From contig NC_061770.1 in NCBI RefSeq assembly GCF_022458985.1, positions 2,481,001-2,545,000 on the forward strand: a stretch of 64,000 nucleotides of DNA, read 5' to 3'. The translations under genes were made by a program, and so were the position numbers. Under the pieces are notes generated by a model. The model was not told the DNA's origin and did not search any database. It worked only from the letters and a program-made list of their open reading frames with translations. Positions within the stretch are counted from its first letter, which is position 1, and the number at the start of each line of letters is the position of its first letter. Source of the DNA: Mugil cephalus (Eukaryota; Chordata; Actinopteri; Mugiliformes; Mugilidae). Positions 47,736 to 63,000 of this stretch are shown here, piece after piece.

Positions 47736-49369
47736 TTTTCTGCTTACAGGTCTAAACACAGAGACATTACAAAACACAGACACAAACATGCTATACAAGT
47801 TAGACAAGAAGAGGGGCAAAATAGTCAAACTGACCAAGACAATAATAATAATGACATAATGAGTAATAATGATAAAAATAGGAAGTTTAGCTTTATTCTG
47901 TTCAGAAAATTCTCTGCCCAACAATAGCAGATTTTCAAATGTGCAGGTATACAGTGTAATCCAGGAAGAGTGTCAAACTTTTAAAAATAACTTATCCTTA
48001 TCCTTTAGATCCAGTTTTGCAGTATACGCTTTCAAGCAACAAGAAGGAGTTTTTTGAACAGCTTATAATGTGATGAAGTGAGATGTAAGTCCTTAGATGG
48101 AAGGCCTAGCAGGAAAACCTCATGTGCAACCAAAATCTGCAAATAAGTAATGGAAATACATCGCCCTTTCTATGTTACAAGTCTTTTTCCCATTTAGGAG
48201 GCTGGTAAATGGTATGTGATGGAAGAGCTTTATCTGTTCTTTATCTGAATATTAATATTCAGTTATAGGTTTTGGAAATGGTGTTGTTAGACATTAATAA
48301 GCTTATTTCCTTATTTGAGGGGAAAGTTCTCAGGTCATAAACAACAATGGTTGACAAGAATAAAGTCTGCTTCTCAAGTCACTTTAATGTGCTGTTCCCA
48401 TGGAAACAAGTTTCAGACTGAAGCAGTGTGTATCTATATGCATATGTGTGTGAGAGAGAGTGGCACTCACAGTATGCCAATTTCAGTTTCTCTGAGATAA
48501 CACAAGCGATAATTATAGGCATAAATGGGAGATAAACCTGAGGAAAATAAACATTAACTGAGGGTTAATTTAATGTGTGTGAGTTCCAGGATGTGAACAA
48601 TGATTACCTTGACCTTGAACTGGCCATGGAAGAAAACCTTGATTTCCTACAAAGTATCAGACATGTAGAGGATTTCTGATGATTGGTTCCCGTCAACCGT
48701 CTTTTTAGATGAGGCTCTTTGAAGCCCATCGCCGACACAGAGAAGGTCACAGCAATGACATCTGTTTGTATGCATCTGAGCTGTAAAACATGAATCACAC
48801 TGAGCACTCGTGGTAATAACAGAGGACAGCTAATCAGGGTAAGATGTTTAATTCACCACCTTGTGTCTAAAGCATGTTTGATTATTCTACAACTGTGCAA
48901 TCATTTATGTTTGTTCAGAGCATCTGTGCCTTATGTGTGACTTGGTTTGAAGACGCCCTGTTCAGCGTTTCTTTTCCTGTTGAATCACACTGATCAGCAG
49001 ACGGGGACAAGAAAAGGAGCAACAAACTCACAAAAGCAAGGACAAGAAGACTTTAGAAACCAATAAAAATGTTAGCTTCTAATTGTAAAACCATCACCAT
49101 GCTTCAGTGAAAAATAAAACAAAGTACTATTAAAGCAGCTATGATCAGTACAAAGACAATGGATCAGTCAAATAGATTTTCAGTCACATTAACAGCTTCC
49201 CCAGTTTTACACGGCTTTATGGCAGGTTTAAACTCATGGTAACTTTTTCAAAGATAAAAATGCAAGTACAGAGAATTCAGGAGAAAAAAATAAAGAGTGG
49301 CTAGAGTCCAACAAAATAGTTTGAAGTGGATGAACTGCAGGGGTCTTCTGAACACCGTGAAGCGCGACG

Positions 49370-49550
49370 GTTTAAATCTACATATATTAGTAGTCAATAT
49401 AGTGAATATTGGCCTTTCTCCGGGTGGCCAGAAAGTCCAATATGCATAGATGGTAGACTCTGACTCCAAACATACCAGATGGCATCAGTTTGACTAATGC
49501 AAGGGGGTAGGGACGCATTACCCATGTTTATATATAGTCTATGCTCAGTA
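49370..49550 (+). repeat. Dispersed repeat, second copy of the 47480-47735 type
   Basis: Contains tggcctttctccgggtggcc and ends cccatgtttatatatagtctatg, parallel to the end at 47735. Its left boundary is not defined. Confidence 0.5.
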
Positions 49551-51077
49551 CAATAACATTCAAACCACAGCCTCCCAAATGGAAATACAATTGAATCAAC
49601 ACCTCCCTCAGTTATGTTCAACAAGTGTTCAATACCATGTGAAGATAACATCTCGTGCCAAACTATTACATTAGAATGTATTTTTTTTTTTACAACTGTC
49701 CCTAATAAACTTGCATCAATGTTCACAACTTGTGCTGCCCCCTCATGGCCAAAGGAAAAAATACAGTTTTTATTTATTGTCTACGAAGGCCATTAGTTTT
49801 TTTTTGTTTTGTTGTTATATTGTTTAGAAAATGTTTATTGATTAGGTTGTTTTAGGGTTACAGAGTTACAAATTAATGCCTTATATATTACCATATATAT
49901 TACCATATTTAATATGGTTTACTCTAAAATTCAAGATGTGGTGAAAATATCTGGGCTGGCTGCAAAAAACATGATCGCAAATAACAAATTTAGCCTTCAT
50001 GTAAATCAAGAAGATAGACCAAGACCTCAGCAGTAAGCATGGGGAAAAAAGAGTTGTCTTTCCAAACTTTGCTCTAAATATTTGAGGAAACGTCCTCTGG
50101 CTGAAGGTGGAAACACGTCTGGTTTAGAGCTCGGTGCTTCAAGATTAGCACATTACCTTTGGGACATTTGCAAATCAGATGAAGAATGCTACTGACAAAC
50201 TTTAGGTCACAAACAATTGCTTGTTTGCCAAAAGGTAACGCATTTGATTCGTAAAATGTCAGGAAAACATTGGATTAACCAAATATACAAAGATGTCTTT
50301 GTTAGACAATTGGAACAGGAACTGGATTCTAGATTTCTGGCACAACAGTAATTTAAATAGCATAAATGTCAATTTTACAGTGTTTATCGTATACCCAGTC
50401 TCCATGTGAGAGTGAACCTAAGATATTAATAATGGATTAATGGAGATCATAAACTGAAATACAATCAATGGATTTATGATACTTAGAAGAAAATATAAAG
50501 TAACGTACAACAACTATATACCAGCATCACAAATGCTTTAAACAGCATCAATTGTTCATCTTATTTTTTTCTGTGAGTAATTTTATATGGTTTTCTAGTA
50601 CAAAATAATCATTGAGGATATATTATTAGTTCCTTCTTGACTTTGGAAATTGCAATCATTATAGTCAGCAGTCACACGAGTTGTTAAGCTTGTGTTTGCA
50701 TTTATGGGATTATACTATGGTGAAGCAGATACTGTAAGATTAATTATTTGTTGTAGTCAATCAATAATACCAAAATCCATTAAAAGGAAGCTGTATTTCT
50801 GCAGCCCATACAAATGAAGGGCATCTGCTACCGTTCTCCCAAAGAGTTAACATTAGTTGCTCTTTCAACCGTGACAGTCCCATCACCTCTACACTAATAC
50901 CTTAACAGAGGTCAGTTTCTAGCCAGTTATTAGCTCAGCTACCTGAGACAAAATCGCAAAAACAGACGCTTCAAATACAACTGGAAGGTAAGGCTACCTG
51001 TCTTAATGTATCTACATGTATGTCTGGATTTCATGTTTATTCAGTTTGTTTTTTGAGATTGTACTGGTCAAGACAAA

Positions 51078-54000
51078 ATGAAGAGCCTGGGTGAGTTCCC
51101 TGGTGGCGAGAGCGGAGGAGAAAACAACAGCCAGCAGCAAGATCATCAATCGCTAACATCCCATAATATGAGCCCGCTCGTCTCTAATCAGTGGAAACCC
51201 TTCAGACGGCCTCGTGCAATTGTCAAAGGTCAGAGTGAAGTGAAAAATCATTGAAATCTGATCAATACAGAGAGCTACTCAGGGGCCAGTCTTTATTATG
51301 GCTGTAATATTACAGAAAAGCTAGAGTTCTGTTTGAGTCTAATCTCAGAGGTTTAAATTATTGCTGATTTCAAGGACAAAGGGATCATCAAGCTAGAAAA
51401 CTTTAATGATGAGACAATATCTGGTACTATTTAAATAGGCATTTTAATTAAGTGTCGCTAGAAGACAGAAGATTGTTCTCATGGTTTACCAAAATACTGA
51501 GCAATATTTAGAAATATTATACTCTGTTTATAGTCAGATCTACTTAGTCATGAACACATGCTGTTAATCTGCACGCTCTGCACATGTGAAGAAATCTTTG
51601 ATGAGTGTTATATCACATGTCTTTTTCATTGGTGGCCATGCATAATTTTCAACGTTCAGAATCTGCTGTGTTTTACCAACCAGATACAGTATAACCACAA
51701 ATTCTTTAAAAAAAAGAAAAAGAAAGAATAAAAAAGAAACAACTATCTGTCAGAAAGACAACAATGCAAGTGGTTCTCATATGATTGTGATCTTATCCTT
51801 TTCTTTTCGGTGTTAACAGCCTTCTCTCCTCAGACTCTGGCTTATTGTTTTATTGCAACACAGAAAAAATAGTATTCTCACACTCCATGTACATTTTGCC
51901 CACAAACATTAAGTAAATACAAATAAATTAAGTAGATACAAATTAAACTTGAGATGTTTTGTGTCCTTAGAGTGGCTTTTCAAGCTGAGGTTTTGTTTGG
52001 GAAAGGTGTGTGGGATAGAGTGGTACGGATACGCTGCTTTTGGCATTTTGGCTGCCATTCTCAGCTTTCTCCTGGACATCAGTGTAACAAAGCTGCAGAG
52101 AGGTATATACACACTCACACATGAAATATTTACAGCACGCAGTCCAGGAGCCAAAAACATACCAGAATAATCAATGTTTCTCTCTCATGCAACTCATTAT
52201 AGCTCACCAGTGGCTTTATATGCAGCTGGAGGGAAATATTCTGCTGCAGTTCTTCTGCTGGACTCTCTACCCAGCATGCCTCTGTGCCGTTTCATCAACG
52301 TTCTCCCATAACATCTGTCCCTTCTCCACAGGTCTGTCCTGACACACAGAGAAGAAAAAGGACAGCAATTTCTGTTCAGAGCTTGTTTTTTGAAGGCATA
52401 GATACTCCAGAGTCAGACATAAGTTTACTGAATGAGTTACTTAAAGAATAGCTTCACTATTCTATTGTGAATACATTTTCGCACATTTTTTGTAGATTTG
52501 GTCCTCAACATTTTTTTCACTTGAAGTGCATTAGAGAGGAATATTACAAAAGGAGCAGGATCATCTGACTAAATAAACTGACATGAGCCTCTATCAAGTC
52601 CTGCTCTCTGCAAACTGATGGATGTTAGAGTTACCTGCTTTTGTCATTCAGTCGTTTCCACACTAGTCATTATTATGCACAGCACATAGCTGCAGGCTAC
52701 AGTCTTAACAAAGAGGATCAGATAAGCTGGCTTTGTAAGACCACATTATAATTTGAAGGCACATTAAAGGAACAAGAGGGAAATTATGTACTTTTTTTCT
52801 ATTTCCTCAATGCCTCTTGAAACACAGTTCTCTCTAACCTAAAATGAATGGCACTGAGAAAAAGCCAGGTGTGATGTTTAACACTTCTCAACACTAACCA
52901 GTGTTAGTTTTTCTCAACACTAGTGTATAGTGTTAGATATCAACTCACTCATGGCGTCAGTTATTAACAACTACAGATGTTTACTCCAGATTTACACTGT
53001 ATGGTGTAAATATTTTATTCAGGTACATATTACATGTACGAGTCCATGTTAAGGTTAAAACGTTTATTTTAAAATGCACCACAGTGTCAAATATAAAATA
53101 CACATACAAAATACATTTAAATCATAAAGTTGTAGCCAGCTAACTTTACCACCACTCACTGTCGGGTTAGTCTCAATGACAACACCAATATTTTAATGAG
53201 GAAGACAAAAAGCTCCTAAACAAAGTATCTGAATGTCCCTGTAGGATATTTGAAACTCTTTATTAGTGTATAACATTTGTTAGTGTATAATAGCACAGAT
53301 TGTACTAAACTAGCATGGGTTAGCTCGGGTCACATAGACAGTCTTTCTTTACTTGGTCGCTGTCTTTTAACTATTAGATTAACTACGGCTATCAGCTGTA
53401 ATAACTGTAATAGCCTACTTATGTTAACTGTGCAACTGCCCATGAATAAGCATTTACTAACTTTAGCATGGCTGAAGAAATGATATTAGCGAAAACTCAG
53501 TTCTCATTATGACTGTCCAGCTGCGGGTATAATTAATGGGCGGGGTTAATAAATTAACACCAGGTTCAGAGCTCATAGTAGAAATGAAGAGAGTTACACG
53601 TGTTGAACTGACACTTACAGAGTCAATTGACCAACACTACATTCTGACACTCCATTTTAACTCAGGAAGGAAATATCTGTTGCTGATGCAATCGTGTTCC
53701 TTATATCCAAATTCCTTCATAAACCTTGTTGCTTTATTTCTCCTCAGGCTCAGGGATACCAGAGGTGAGGACGATGCTGGCTGGCTTTGATATGCCCCAT
53801 TACTTGTCTCTCACTAATATGTTTACCAAGTTCCTGGGTCTTATCTGTACTCTGGCAGCCGGCAGCACAGTTTTTCTTGGCAAAGTGGTGAGAAACAAAT
53901 CAGTATATCTGTTTGTCATTCAAAATATGCATATACATAATAAACTGTATGGGTAATATTGTGTTGGTATGCATTTCCTGTGTTTGTCTCCTAACACCAG

Positions 54001-57000
54001 GGTCCATTTGTGCATCTTTCCACTATGCTGGGAGCCTACGTGAACAGCCTGTGCTCGCTTATACAAGACAGTAACAAGGTAAACCACAGTGAAGGAATTC
54101 AAATGGAAGACTTTACCTGCATTTCACAAATACTTGAACTGAACTGTGTTAATCAGTATTTTTATATCAGTTCTCAAAGATTTTCATTTAATGTCTGGCA
54201 AGTCACCATCTAATGTGTCACATGTCTGCACTCCTTAAAAAAATCCTCTATTAATGTAGAATGCTAAATCGCCATCTTATGATGTCTGACAGTAGATTGT
54301 TGCTCTACATGAGCTGAACGTTTTCTCGTCTAAAGCTTCACATGAAAAGCATTCGACTGCAAAACATAAACCAACTTTTGTCATGAGGTAGTCACAGGAA
54401 ATGCAATGTGTTTGTTTGTCCACATTTGCTGTCATTCAACAAAAGTGCAAGATGTTGGATCAGTCTGAAACATTTAATGGAACAAGAGAGAGCAGTCACA
54501 GTGATCTGTTAGAAGAACGACCATTTATTGCTCAGCTTCTTAATTAAAACAACAGTAGGTGATTTTCTGCCCTCAGAATAGCAGGTGTGGGATTAAGCTA
54601 CTTTCTGTTCTCATCAGTAACTACAGGTGCCACATCCACTAAGATCGAAATGTTCAACATTATTACAATGGATAAACTTACTATATATAATGTCCTTCTT
54701 TAGGGAATGATCTTTTTTGTTTGTTTCTTTGTTTCTTTGTTTCTTTGTTTTTTTTTTTGTCCCTAAATTGCTCTGTGTACCTTTGACAGCAGACCTAGTT
54801 AGTGATTAGCTGGTGCATAGTGAAACATTCAGCTGACAAAACCAGTGGTATTAATATACAGCATTAGTTAATTCATACACTTACTAGTAGGAGTTTGACA
54901 TAATATTAACTCCAAAATGACCAACTTCAGCAGACTTCATCTGTATGAGGTTGAAAAGCCAGTTAGCAGTCTGCGAGTGAAGGCTGTTTTGTGGAAGGGA
55001 CACACACGCATCCAAAAACTCTTCCCTGGGTGCCGAAATACAACATGCATATGTCAAAGTAAATATCACACGCTGTTTGATTGGTTGTATAAAAGGCTGT
55101 GTTACAAACAGTTTCATCATAACATCCAGTGTGGTAGTATCTTCTCAGATCTTCTCACAGACATATTTTAGAACTGTTACTGTTACCTTCAGGATTTAAA
55201 GGGTGAACGGAGAGAGCAGATTAGAGTGTACATGTTGTGTCTTTCAGGAGAAAGAAGGCAGAGAAATGTTGGTTGTAGGTGCTGCAGTGGGAGTAGCCAG
55301 CTGCTTTGGAGCACCAATCAGTGGTGAGAGAGACAGTAATAAGAAAGTCATCATTTTCATCATCTGCTCACATTATCTGTGTTGTAGTTACTTTGGCTCA
55401 CGCATTTCTACCTACCATTTTCGCAGCTTCTCTTCCCTCCTCTTCTCCCCCAACATGTGCACCTGCCTTTCTCCCTTACCCATTTTTTTCCTTTCATCAC
55501 CTATTTTGATCCTCTCACCTCGTGCTGCAGGGTAAACACAAAATGTCACAATTTACATAAAACCGGAGACTGCCTATTAGCTCCCGAAATATATGCACAT
55601 TCTTATTGCCACACATTCAGTGAGCAAAAGCTATTTTTTACACATACATATATCTCAAAAGTTGAGTTCTAAATACTAACTAGTGCTGTTACTCTCCTGT
55701 CACCCTTTAGGTGTGCTGTTCGCGGTGGAGGTGATGTGTTCCCATTTTGCCCTGAGACATTACTGCCCATGTTTCTTCTCAGCTGCTTGTGGAGCACTGA
55801 CCTTCCGCCTGTTCTCAGTGTGGAGCGGAGACAGAGGTAAAAGCTCCCAACTACACTCGCCCCTCATGGACTAAGATGAGAAGGTTCACTTTGGGCTCTA
55901 ACCTGGAGAAAAGACGCCTCAATCACTAACTCGTTTTTGTGAAACTTTGATTTATATATATTGTATATCTAAAAATATATGACACTTCTATAAGCATTAG
56001 TTTGATTGTGTGCCAGTAGTAGAAGATGACCCTGTGGTCATGCTCAAAGCCACGTCCATCAAAAAATGATTTTCTGAACTTTGCTGTGCTAGTAAACCCT
56101 CAGGCTACTCCGGTGAAAGCTGAGTGGGAGCCGTTATTACAGCATTTCACCACCCCTGGTGTCAAAATAAAATGTACAGCCACCAATATTTTAGTGTCAA
56201 TATACTTATAGTCGTAAGGCGCGTCCGCCGAAATCAACAGATGACCCTAAAAAATGCTTAAAAATGTATGTTTTATTCTGGATATATGTGTATGTTAATA
56301 AGCATGATCATCTTAAAATGCAACAATTTCATACAGAGTTTGGTTTGTTTATCTCTTATGGCATTATTACATTTTAAAGTTGTTTTATAGAAAATGTTTT
56401 ATAGAAAATGTAATATCTTGATCATTTACCTTTGGCAATAAAAACATCAGCTTAGCCGAAATTAGAGGACGCATTAACAGACTACAAATTTCAATAAATC
56501 CTCTATGCAATAATGTGAGGAAATATTCAATTTTTAAAGAAACTGGAGCGCTAACTTCAATTTGTTTTGTGTCCACAGAGACTCTCCAGGCGTTATTCAA
56601 AACTAATTTCTCTACTGCTTTACCTTTCTACCCGCTGGAGATACTGCTGTTTGCTTTCCTGGGGTAAATTTATTTTGACAGCATTTGCGTAGTTAAACAG
56701 GAAGTCCTTCTTTTGTGTCTGACATACAAATAAAACTGACATTTGGAATTCGTATTCATATCAGTCACAGTGCTTTCTTTTCCCACTGCTCCACTTCTTT
56801 TACTGATTGTTTCCTGGCCTCCTCCTCCTCCCTCCCATCGCCTCCACAAGTCTAATGACTTCCGATGCTCTGTTGCCTCCAAGATTAAAATTAGTGTCTC
56901 TTCTCTCACTGTGGTTTGTGTGACTGTCTGGAAACAGGCTGCTGTGTGGGGCTGTGAGCTGCTGCTACCTCTTCTGCCATCGTTGGATCCTGCACTTCAC

Positions 57001-60000
57001 CAAAACAAAGGCCGTTTTCATCAAGATGCTGGCGACAGAGTGAGAGCTCTTTGCTGTGAGAAAGACAGACTGTGATGCAGTGATGAGTCATCTTCAGACA
57101 CAGTTCAATCTACATCTAAATAGATGTCTATGTCTCATTTGACAGCTTTCTTATCTCAAACACATGCAAACCTAAGCAATGTAACACACTCTCAAAATAG
57201 TCAGAGGCATACAGAGTCTATCTAAGGGCCACTCAAAGCTGATCATAACCTACTTAAATTTAACTTGGAATGATCTAAATGTCTGTTTGTGTGAAATATT
57301 CTCTGCAGGAAGGGTCTATACTCAGGCGTGGTGGCCTTCTTCTTGGCATCAGTGACGTTTCCCCACTCTGCTGGCCAATATATGGCATCTAAGGTTGGAA
57401 TCACCAGCATTTATTCAGTAGCTTTTTTGTGGCGATTCTCTCATTCTCTATTAAAAATCTTAAGCTGATCTTCATTTTTCCTCATGAAAAGATGGGTCAC
57501 ACCATCTGTTGCATCTTCTTTTTCATTTTCTTTTTATTTTGTTTTAGATAATTGTTGATGCATTCTACTTCATTCCAGTCTTGATGGCTCATTATTATTA
57601 TTAGTAATTATTATTAGCCCTGTTCACAGCTGTCGCACATTCCTTTTTTCTTTTTAAATGAAAAACAATAAAGTTTGAGCATCAGGTAAATCTCATTGCC
57701 ACATGAGTACTCATTGTCAAGAAAGATCTGGAGCACAGGTGGAGAACTGGAGCATAGAAGCTCAACAACAAAAAAAAACCCACCCATAACTGTATCTATG
57801 TAACACTTAAATAATTACATCTTTGGCGCACACATTCTGTCACCACACAAAGCTCTGATTCGCTCTGTTGTGTTTCCAAATTAGACAGCGGTCAGTCTGT
57901 CAAGCTGTATTTGAAGCATAAGTGTTGAGCATGTTAAAGTTGCAATGCAGCTCTTTTTCATACAAACAAATTCACACAATGCTTCATGTGCATCTGTGTT
58001 AATTTCACAGTATACCAGCATTATGTTCTGGTGTCAGGTGGAACGATCCTGCCCCGGATCGCTGGTGGCCATACATTTCCAGCTGCCAGTGATCGGTTTG
58101 CTAAAGCTAAACATGAGAGAGCTCACAGTGAAAAACCAAGACAAATTTCCCGGTGCTCGAGGTAAAAATAGAAACTCTGAGTTCAGAGGGAGAACTACAG
58201 TGTAAAAGACAAACAAAAGAAAGCAAAAAATATAGCAGTCAACAGAACTGTGAAAGAACAGAAGGCACCAAGGAACATACAAAAACATACAAAAACGTGA
58301 CAACATGACATGCACAGTCTTTGTGTAATTACTCTCACTGCCAGAGGGAGGAGACAAATGTTCCCCACTGTTCTTGGTTTTTATTCATTAAACTTTATTT
58401 CCGTGACCTTTTAAAGAATTTCCAAAGCTAACGCTCTGGTCTTTTCATGACATTTGTTCAAACACATACATTCACCACAGTCTGTCTGCGCTTTATTGTT
58501 TCACATGAGCTTTTTATGCATGCAGGCAGCAATGTAAATGTCACTAATCTGTTAATCAGTACACAACAGCGCAGCTCCTCACTTCACTACTGGATAGCCA
58601 GCAGTGGAGCTCTCAACCCTACAATGCATCTGTGCAACTGGAGCCTTTGTTGGAGTGGGGCTCATCAGGGACTCCTGTCTGCCTCTCTTTGGCTTTCTTT
58701 CTGCTCATGAAGGTACAAACAACTCAAAGGTCAATTACTGAATCTTTTAACTCTGTCCATCTGATAACGAAAAGAAATCAGAGGAGGGCACCAGGCTCAG
58801 CCGCCCACTCCTCTTATTGTGTTGGGCTCGGTCACAATGACCTATAATTGACATAAAGTAATTGGCATTTTCACAATAGAGAAAGCAAACTGAAGCCTCA
58901 GCCTTTCACACTGACACTTGATTCTTGTGATATTTGATGTTCACTCATAGCAACACTACAGGTGCAGGGGAAAATTTAGACTTTTAACAACAAAACATTT
59001 CTGCGGCCAAAGTAATCACTGCATTACTGATCAAACTCCCCATTTGCCAAATTACAAATCTCTTCTCATTTGTCCTCAAAACAGATAAGAAATAAACACA
59101 TTTCTTACTGATGCAGAAAAAGACAAATAGCCCAGCTTTTAACACCAACCGCACCGAGTTTAAAGCATCTGAAACACAGTTTTTCTCCTATTACCTCATG
59201 TTAATGAGAAATGTAAATGTGCACCATTCAATATTCATGTCTACAAAACTGAAAGAGCTGGCAACACTTCCCCACACACAGACTGGCAGTGACTCATCTG
59301 CTGCAGCAGAGATTTGACAGTCTGTGTATCTGTTGTTCTTTCTGAGATGTGGATGTTGGTTCTCGCCTGCACTCTGCCTCTGCCAGCTGGATACTTCATG
59401 CCAGTATTTATCTACGGTGAGTAAATGGAGGGGGCTCAAGTCTGAATATAAGTATGGCAAGTCTGTCTCCCTGCATCCTCTCTTTGTACTACGGCAAACT
59501 GAAATATAAGCTACTGATTTGTTTCAGCTTCTCATTTCCAGGTGCAGCTATTGGGCGTTTGCTTGGAGAAGGAGTAGTTTATGTATCATCCACTGGAGGG
59601 ACTTCAGGCCAGCAGTGGGCTTCTGTAAATCCTGGAGGCTATGCACTTGCTGGTAGAAAACTCTGATTAGTAGCTCTTTAGTGCTGATAGTTTATAGTAA
59701 TGACCTCTTTCATGTATGTTAACTTAAATGAATGTCTGTGAAGGTTCTTAGTCATCCAGGCCACAGTATATCCAAAAAATGTTTAAGAACGGCCTGGAGA
59801 AACAAGTCCAGTTGCCTTTCTTAAACAATTTTTTGGATAAACCTATGACCAAATGACTCATGTAAGCCATTGTAATTTTTGAACCAAATCTACCCACAGC
59901 TAATACTGGAGACTTACATTCCTGTTATCTTGTTCCAGAAAAATTTCTTACACGTCAGGATGTCACAAAAACAATTAAAGTGTATAATGTAAATTTGTGC

Positions 60001-63000
60001 TAATCTGAGGAAATCTTGCTAGATTCAGCAAAAAGTGTGTTTTAATATGGATAACATGATTGATGAAGACAATATTTTGGTTATAATATGACAGTTCACA
60101 CCATCAATAGACAATACACCCTTATTATTTCTGCTTTGTAGGTGCGGCAGCCTTCTCTGGAGCTGTGACGCATACATTGTCTCCAGCTCTCCTTGCTATA
60201 GAGTTAACGGGCCAGTTCAGCCATGCTGTGCCTATCCTCCTAGCCACTCTTCTGGCTAATGCCGTGGCACGCTCTGGGCACCGCCCGTCTTTCTACGACG
60301 CCCTGTCTATCAGCAAAAGGCTCCCACACCTGCCCTCTCTGACTAAGGCATGTCCTCAGTAAGTAAAACAAAGAGCCAGACGACTGCTGACGGTGGTACT
60401 CCTTAGTCAACATGTGGAAGAGATTAAACAGCATTCTAAAAGTTAAAAATATAATCCCTTAAAATCTGAGTACAGGTCTGACAACTTTTGATGTTTCCCA
60501 GAAGACATTTTAACTCGTCACAGTTTGGAAAGAGCATATGAGTTAATAGTGGTTAGGTTGTAGGAGTATGCTTGTGACTTAATAGAACCGAGCCCTCATC
60601 ATTACACCTATACCCATTACTGTCTGAAATATATATATATTTGGAAGTAAGGGGGAAAATATATATTAAAAAAATAAAGTTTAAAACGCTGCTCTAGGTG
60701 TGACAGTTCCAGTCTGTCAGTCCAGCACTGGGTCAGAGAGCAATATTTCATCACTTGATAGATGGATGCCACATTATGACTTGTGCAGTCATTTGATTGC
60801 AATTTAAGAGCCACTCACAATTTCCACCAAAACACTTAAAAATAATTTTAAAAGACAACAACAACAAATTCAACTGAATTCAACGGCGGCCTCAGCCACA
60901 CTATAGACTAGGCTATCTAATAACTGACTCACAGACATGAGGTAATTGAATTGAATTTTTAATAAGAAGTAAGCAGGATAAAGACTGTTTAATGCTCACT
61001 CACAGTAACACTGCAGGCTACAGAATAGATTTGTGAAAATCTCAGAGGCCAGTCAAGTAATGGCTGAGTCACCGGTATTGATCTAGAATCCCATCAGCTA
61101 TTAGCAACAAAAAGATCTATTAGTCCTAATTTGTGCTCTGAGGGAGGAATATGCAGACAGAGGAAAACACTTATGTATGTGGACCAGACGCTTCCTCCAC
61201 CTGCAAGAAGGTTCACGTACTATGATTATTTATGTACAATCATGTACAACTGTGAATTGTAAATGGTTAAGAAAGGATACTGATTGTTCTTTAACCTCCC
61301 GAAACCCAGTCATTTGTTTGGAATGCATCTTAATTTCTTTAAAATAAGATTAAGATCTTTAGGTCTTTAGAAGTATAAAAAATAAGCATCATCTTTAAAC
61401 TAGAAGCAGGTTTTGGAAAAGAAATAGGTGGGCACAGGGATTATTTCACAGTATATTACAATTTAAGACACCAGTGTGTAAACGGCTTGGTTTTATAACA
61501 ACTAAAATCCTCCACAATCACCACAACACAGCTTGATGGCTGCTTTTTTACCTTTTTTTTTTTCTTTTGCTCTTGGGAACAAACAGCTTTTGTTGCTCCC
61601 TTAAAATCAATTCAAATTAAGAATCCTGACAACCTGACAGTATAATGGAAAATTCATACAAGTGTCTCTTCTTTTGTTCCTGGTGTGACAATATTCTTCT
61701 TCTTTGCAGACTTCCCTCCACACCAGTCGGGCAGTTTTTGGGAGGGAAACTGGTGCAGCTTCATACAGCAGCAGGGCCAGTGGAGGTCCAGCATGCTCTT
61801 AACACCTGCACCCAAACACAAATCCCTGTTGTGGACACACATGGTGCGCAAAATAACATAGTTAATGTTGTCCAATTTTTCGGTTTGTAGTAGCATAGTT
61901 TCTTTCTGCTGAGGAAATGAAACATTGGCACTTATTCAGCAGGATCCTTAAAGATCATAACGTGCCGGTCAGACTCATGTTGATGAGCCTCTTGAAAGGA
62001 AAAGCGAAGCGATAGAGAGAAATTATGAAAAACTATAACCCTCTAGAAGCGTACAGCAAGTCAACCGCACAGCAAGTCAACTGCACAGAAGTGCCTCGCT
62101 GAGGAGAAAATTGTCAGTCGTCTAGCTGTGCCTTTGAGCAGCAATCACATTGGATGACTTTATGTTTGGAACTGACTGCTCACAAGCTCTAGAAAGCTGC
62201 ACACTTTAAACTGCGACACAGACTGTGGCAACGAAAATTGATTTCCTCTCCTCTTGTGTTGTAGAGTCGCAGATTTTGCTGGGGTTTGTTCTGCGATCGG
62301 AGCTACTGATGTTTCTGAGTCACTACGAGACTGAGGTAAAAGCCTGGATGTGTACCAGCAGACATCTGCAGAGTTCAGAGGGCTGTTTAAAAAGCAGGTC
62401 ATGCCTTTAAAATCAATCTGACACTGACTGAATATAAAACTGCTGCAAAACAGGAGCAGGCTGTACAGACAGGTCTGCCGGCTGATGTAAGAGCTCAGTG
62501 CCTGACAACTCATTTTTTTATTGTTTGGTCACAAAAAATACTTGAAAACTGAGCTGTTTATCAAAAATATGTTTACCTGACTGCAGACCAGAGATAAGCT
62601 TTTCACAGGAAGAAATTACTTTTTCAAGAGAACAGAAATCAACAACTAAAACTAAAGGTTGTTGCCTGACATGTAGAGGACATATGCCTGAGACACAAAA
62701 TGCACACATAAAGAATATGTTTGTATTATTCTCTGCAGAGACTGGAAAAACGTCTTGATGAAGTCTGTTGCATTCATCCTGCCTCTGTCCTGCTATCACC
62801 TCATAACACCGTTCAGGAGGTATGAAAAGCTCAATCAGTGTAGAGGAATCTAAAGGTGTGGGGAATGCTTTCTTTCTGCTGCTTGGTCTGAGCACTAAGA
62901 ACAAAGTTGAAACCGGGCAGAAATTAGCCTAGACTGAAATCCTTGGGATTGGACCACAGCAGTTGACACTTGTCTTAACATCAATCCAGTTGTCAGAAAC

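Larger units (their letters stand above)
44315..51077. other. HSPB7-CLCNK divergent intergenic region
   Basis: About 6.8 kb without a supported exon. It holds a GATA-type inverted repeat (44841-44891), microsatellites at 45540-45595 and 46363-46441, and repeats at 46947-47115, 47130-47460, about 47480-47735 and about 49370-49550. The stretch from about 49800 to 51000 is AT-rich and unrecognised. Confidence 0.55.
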
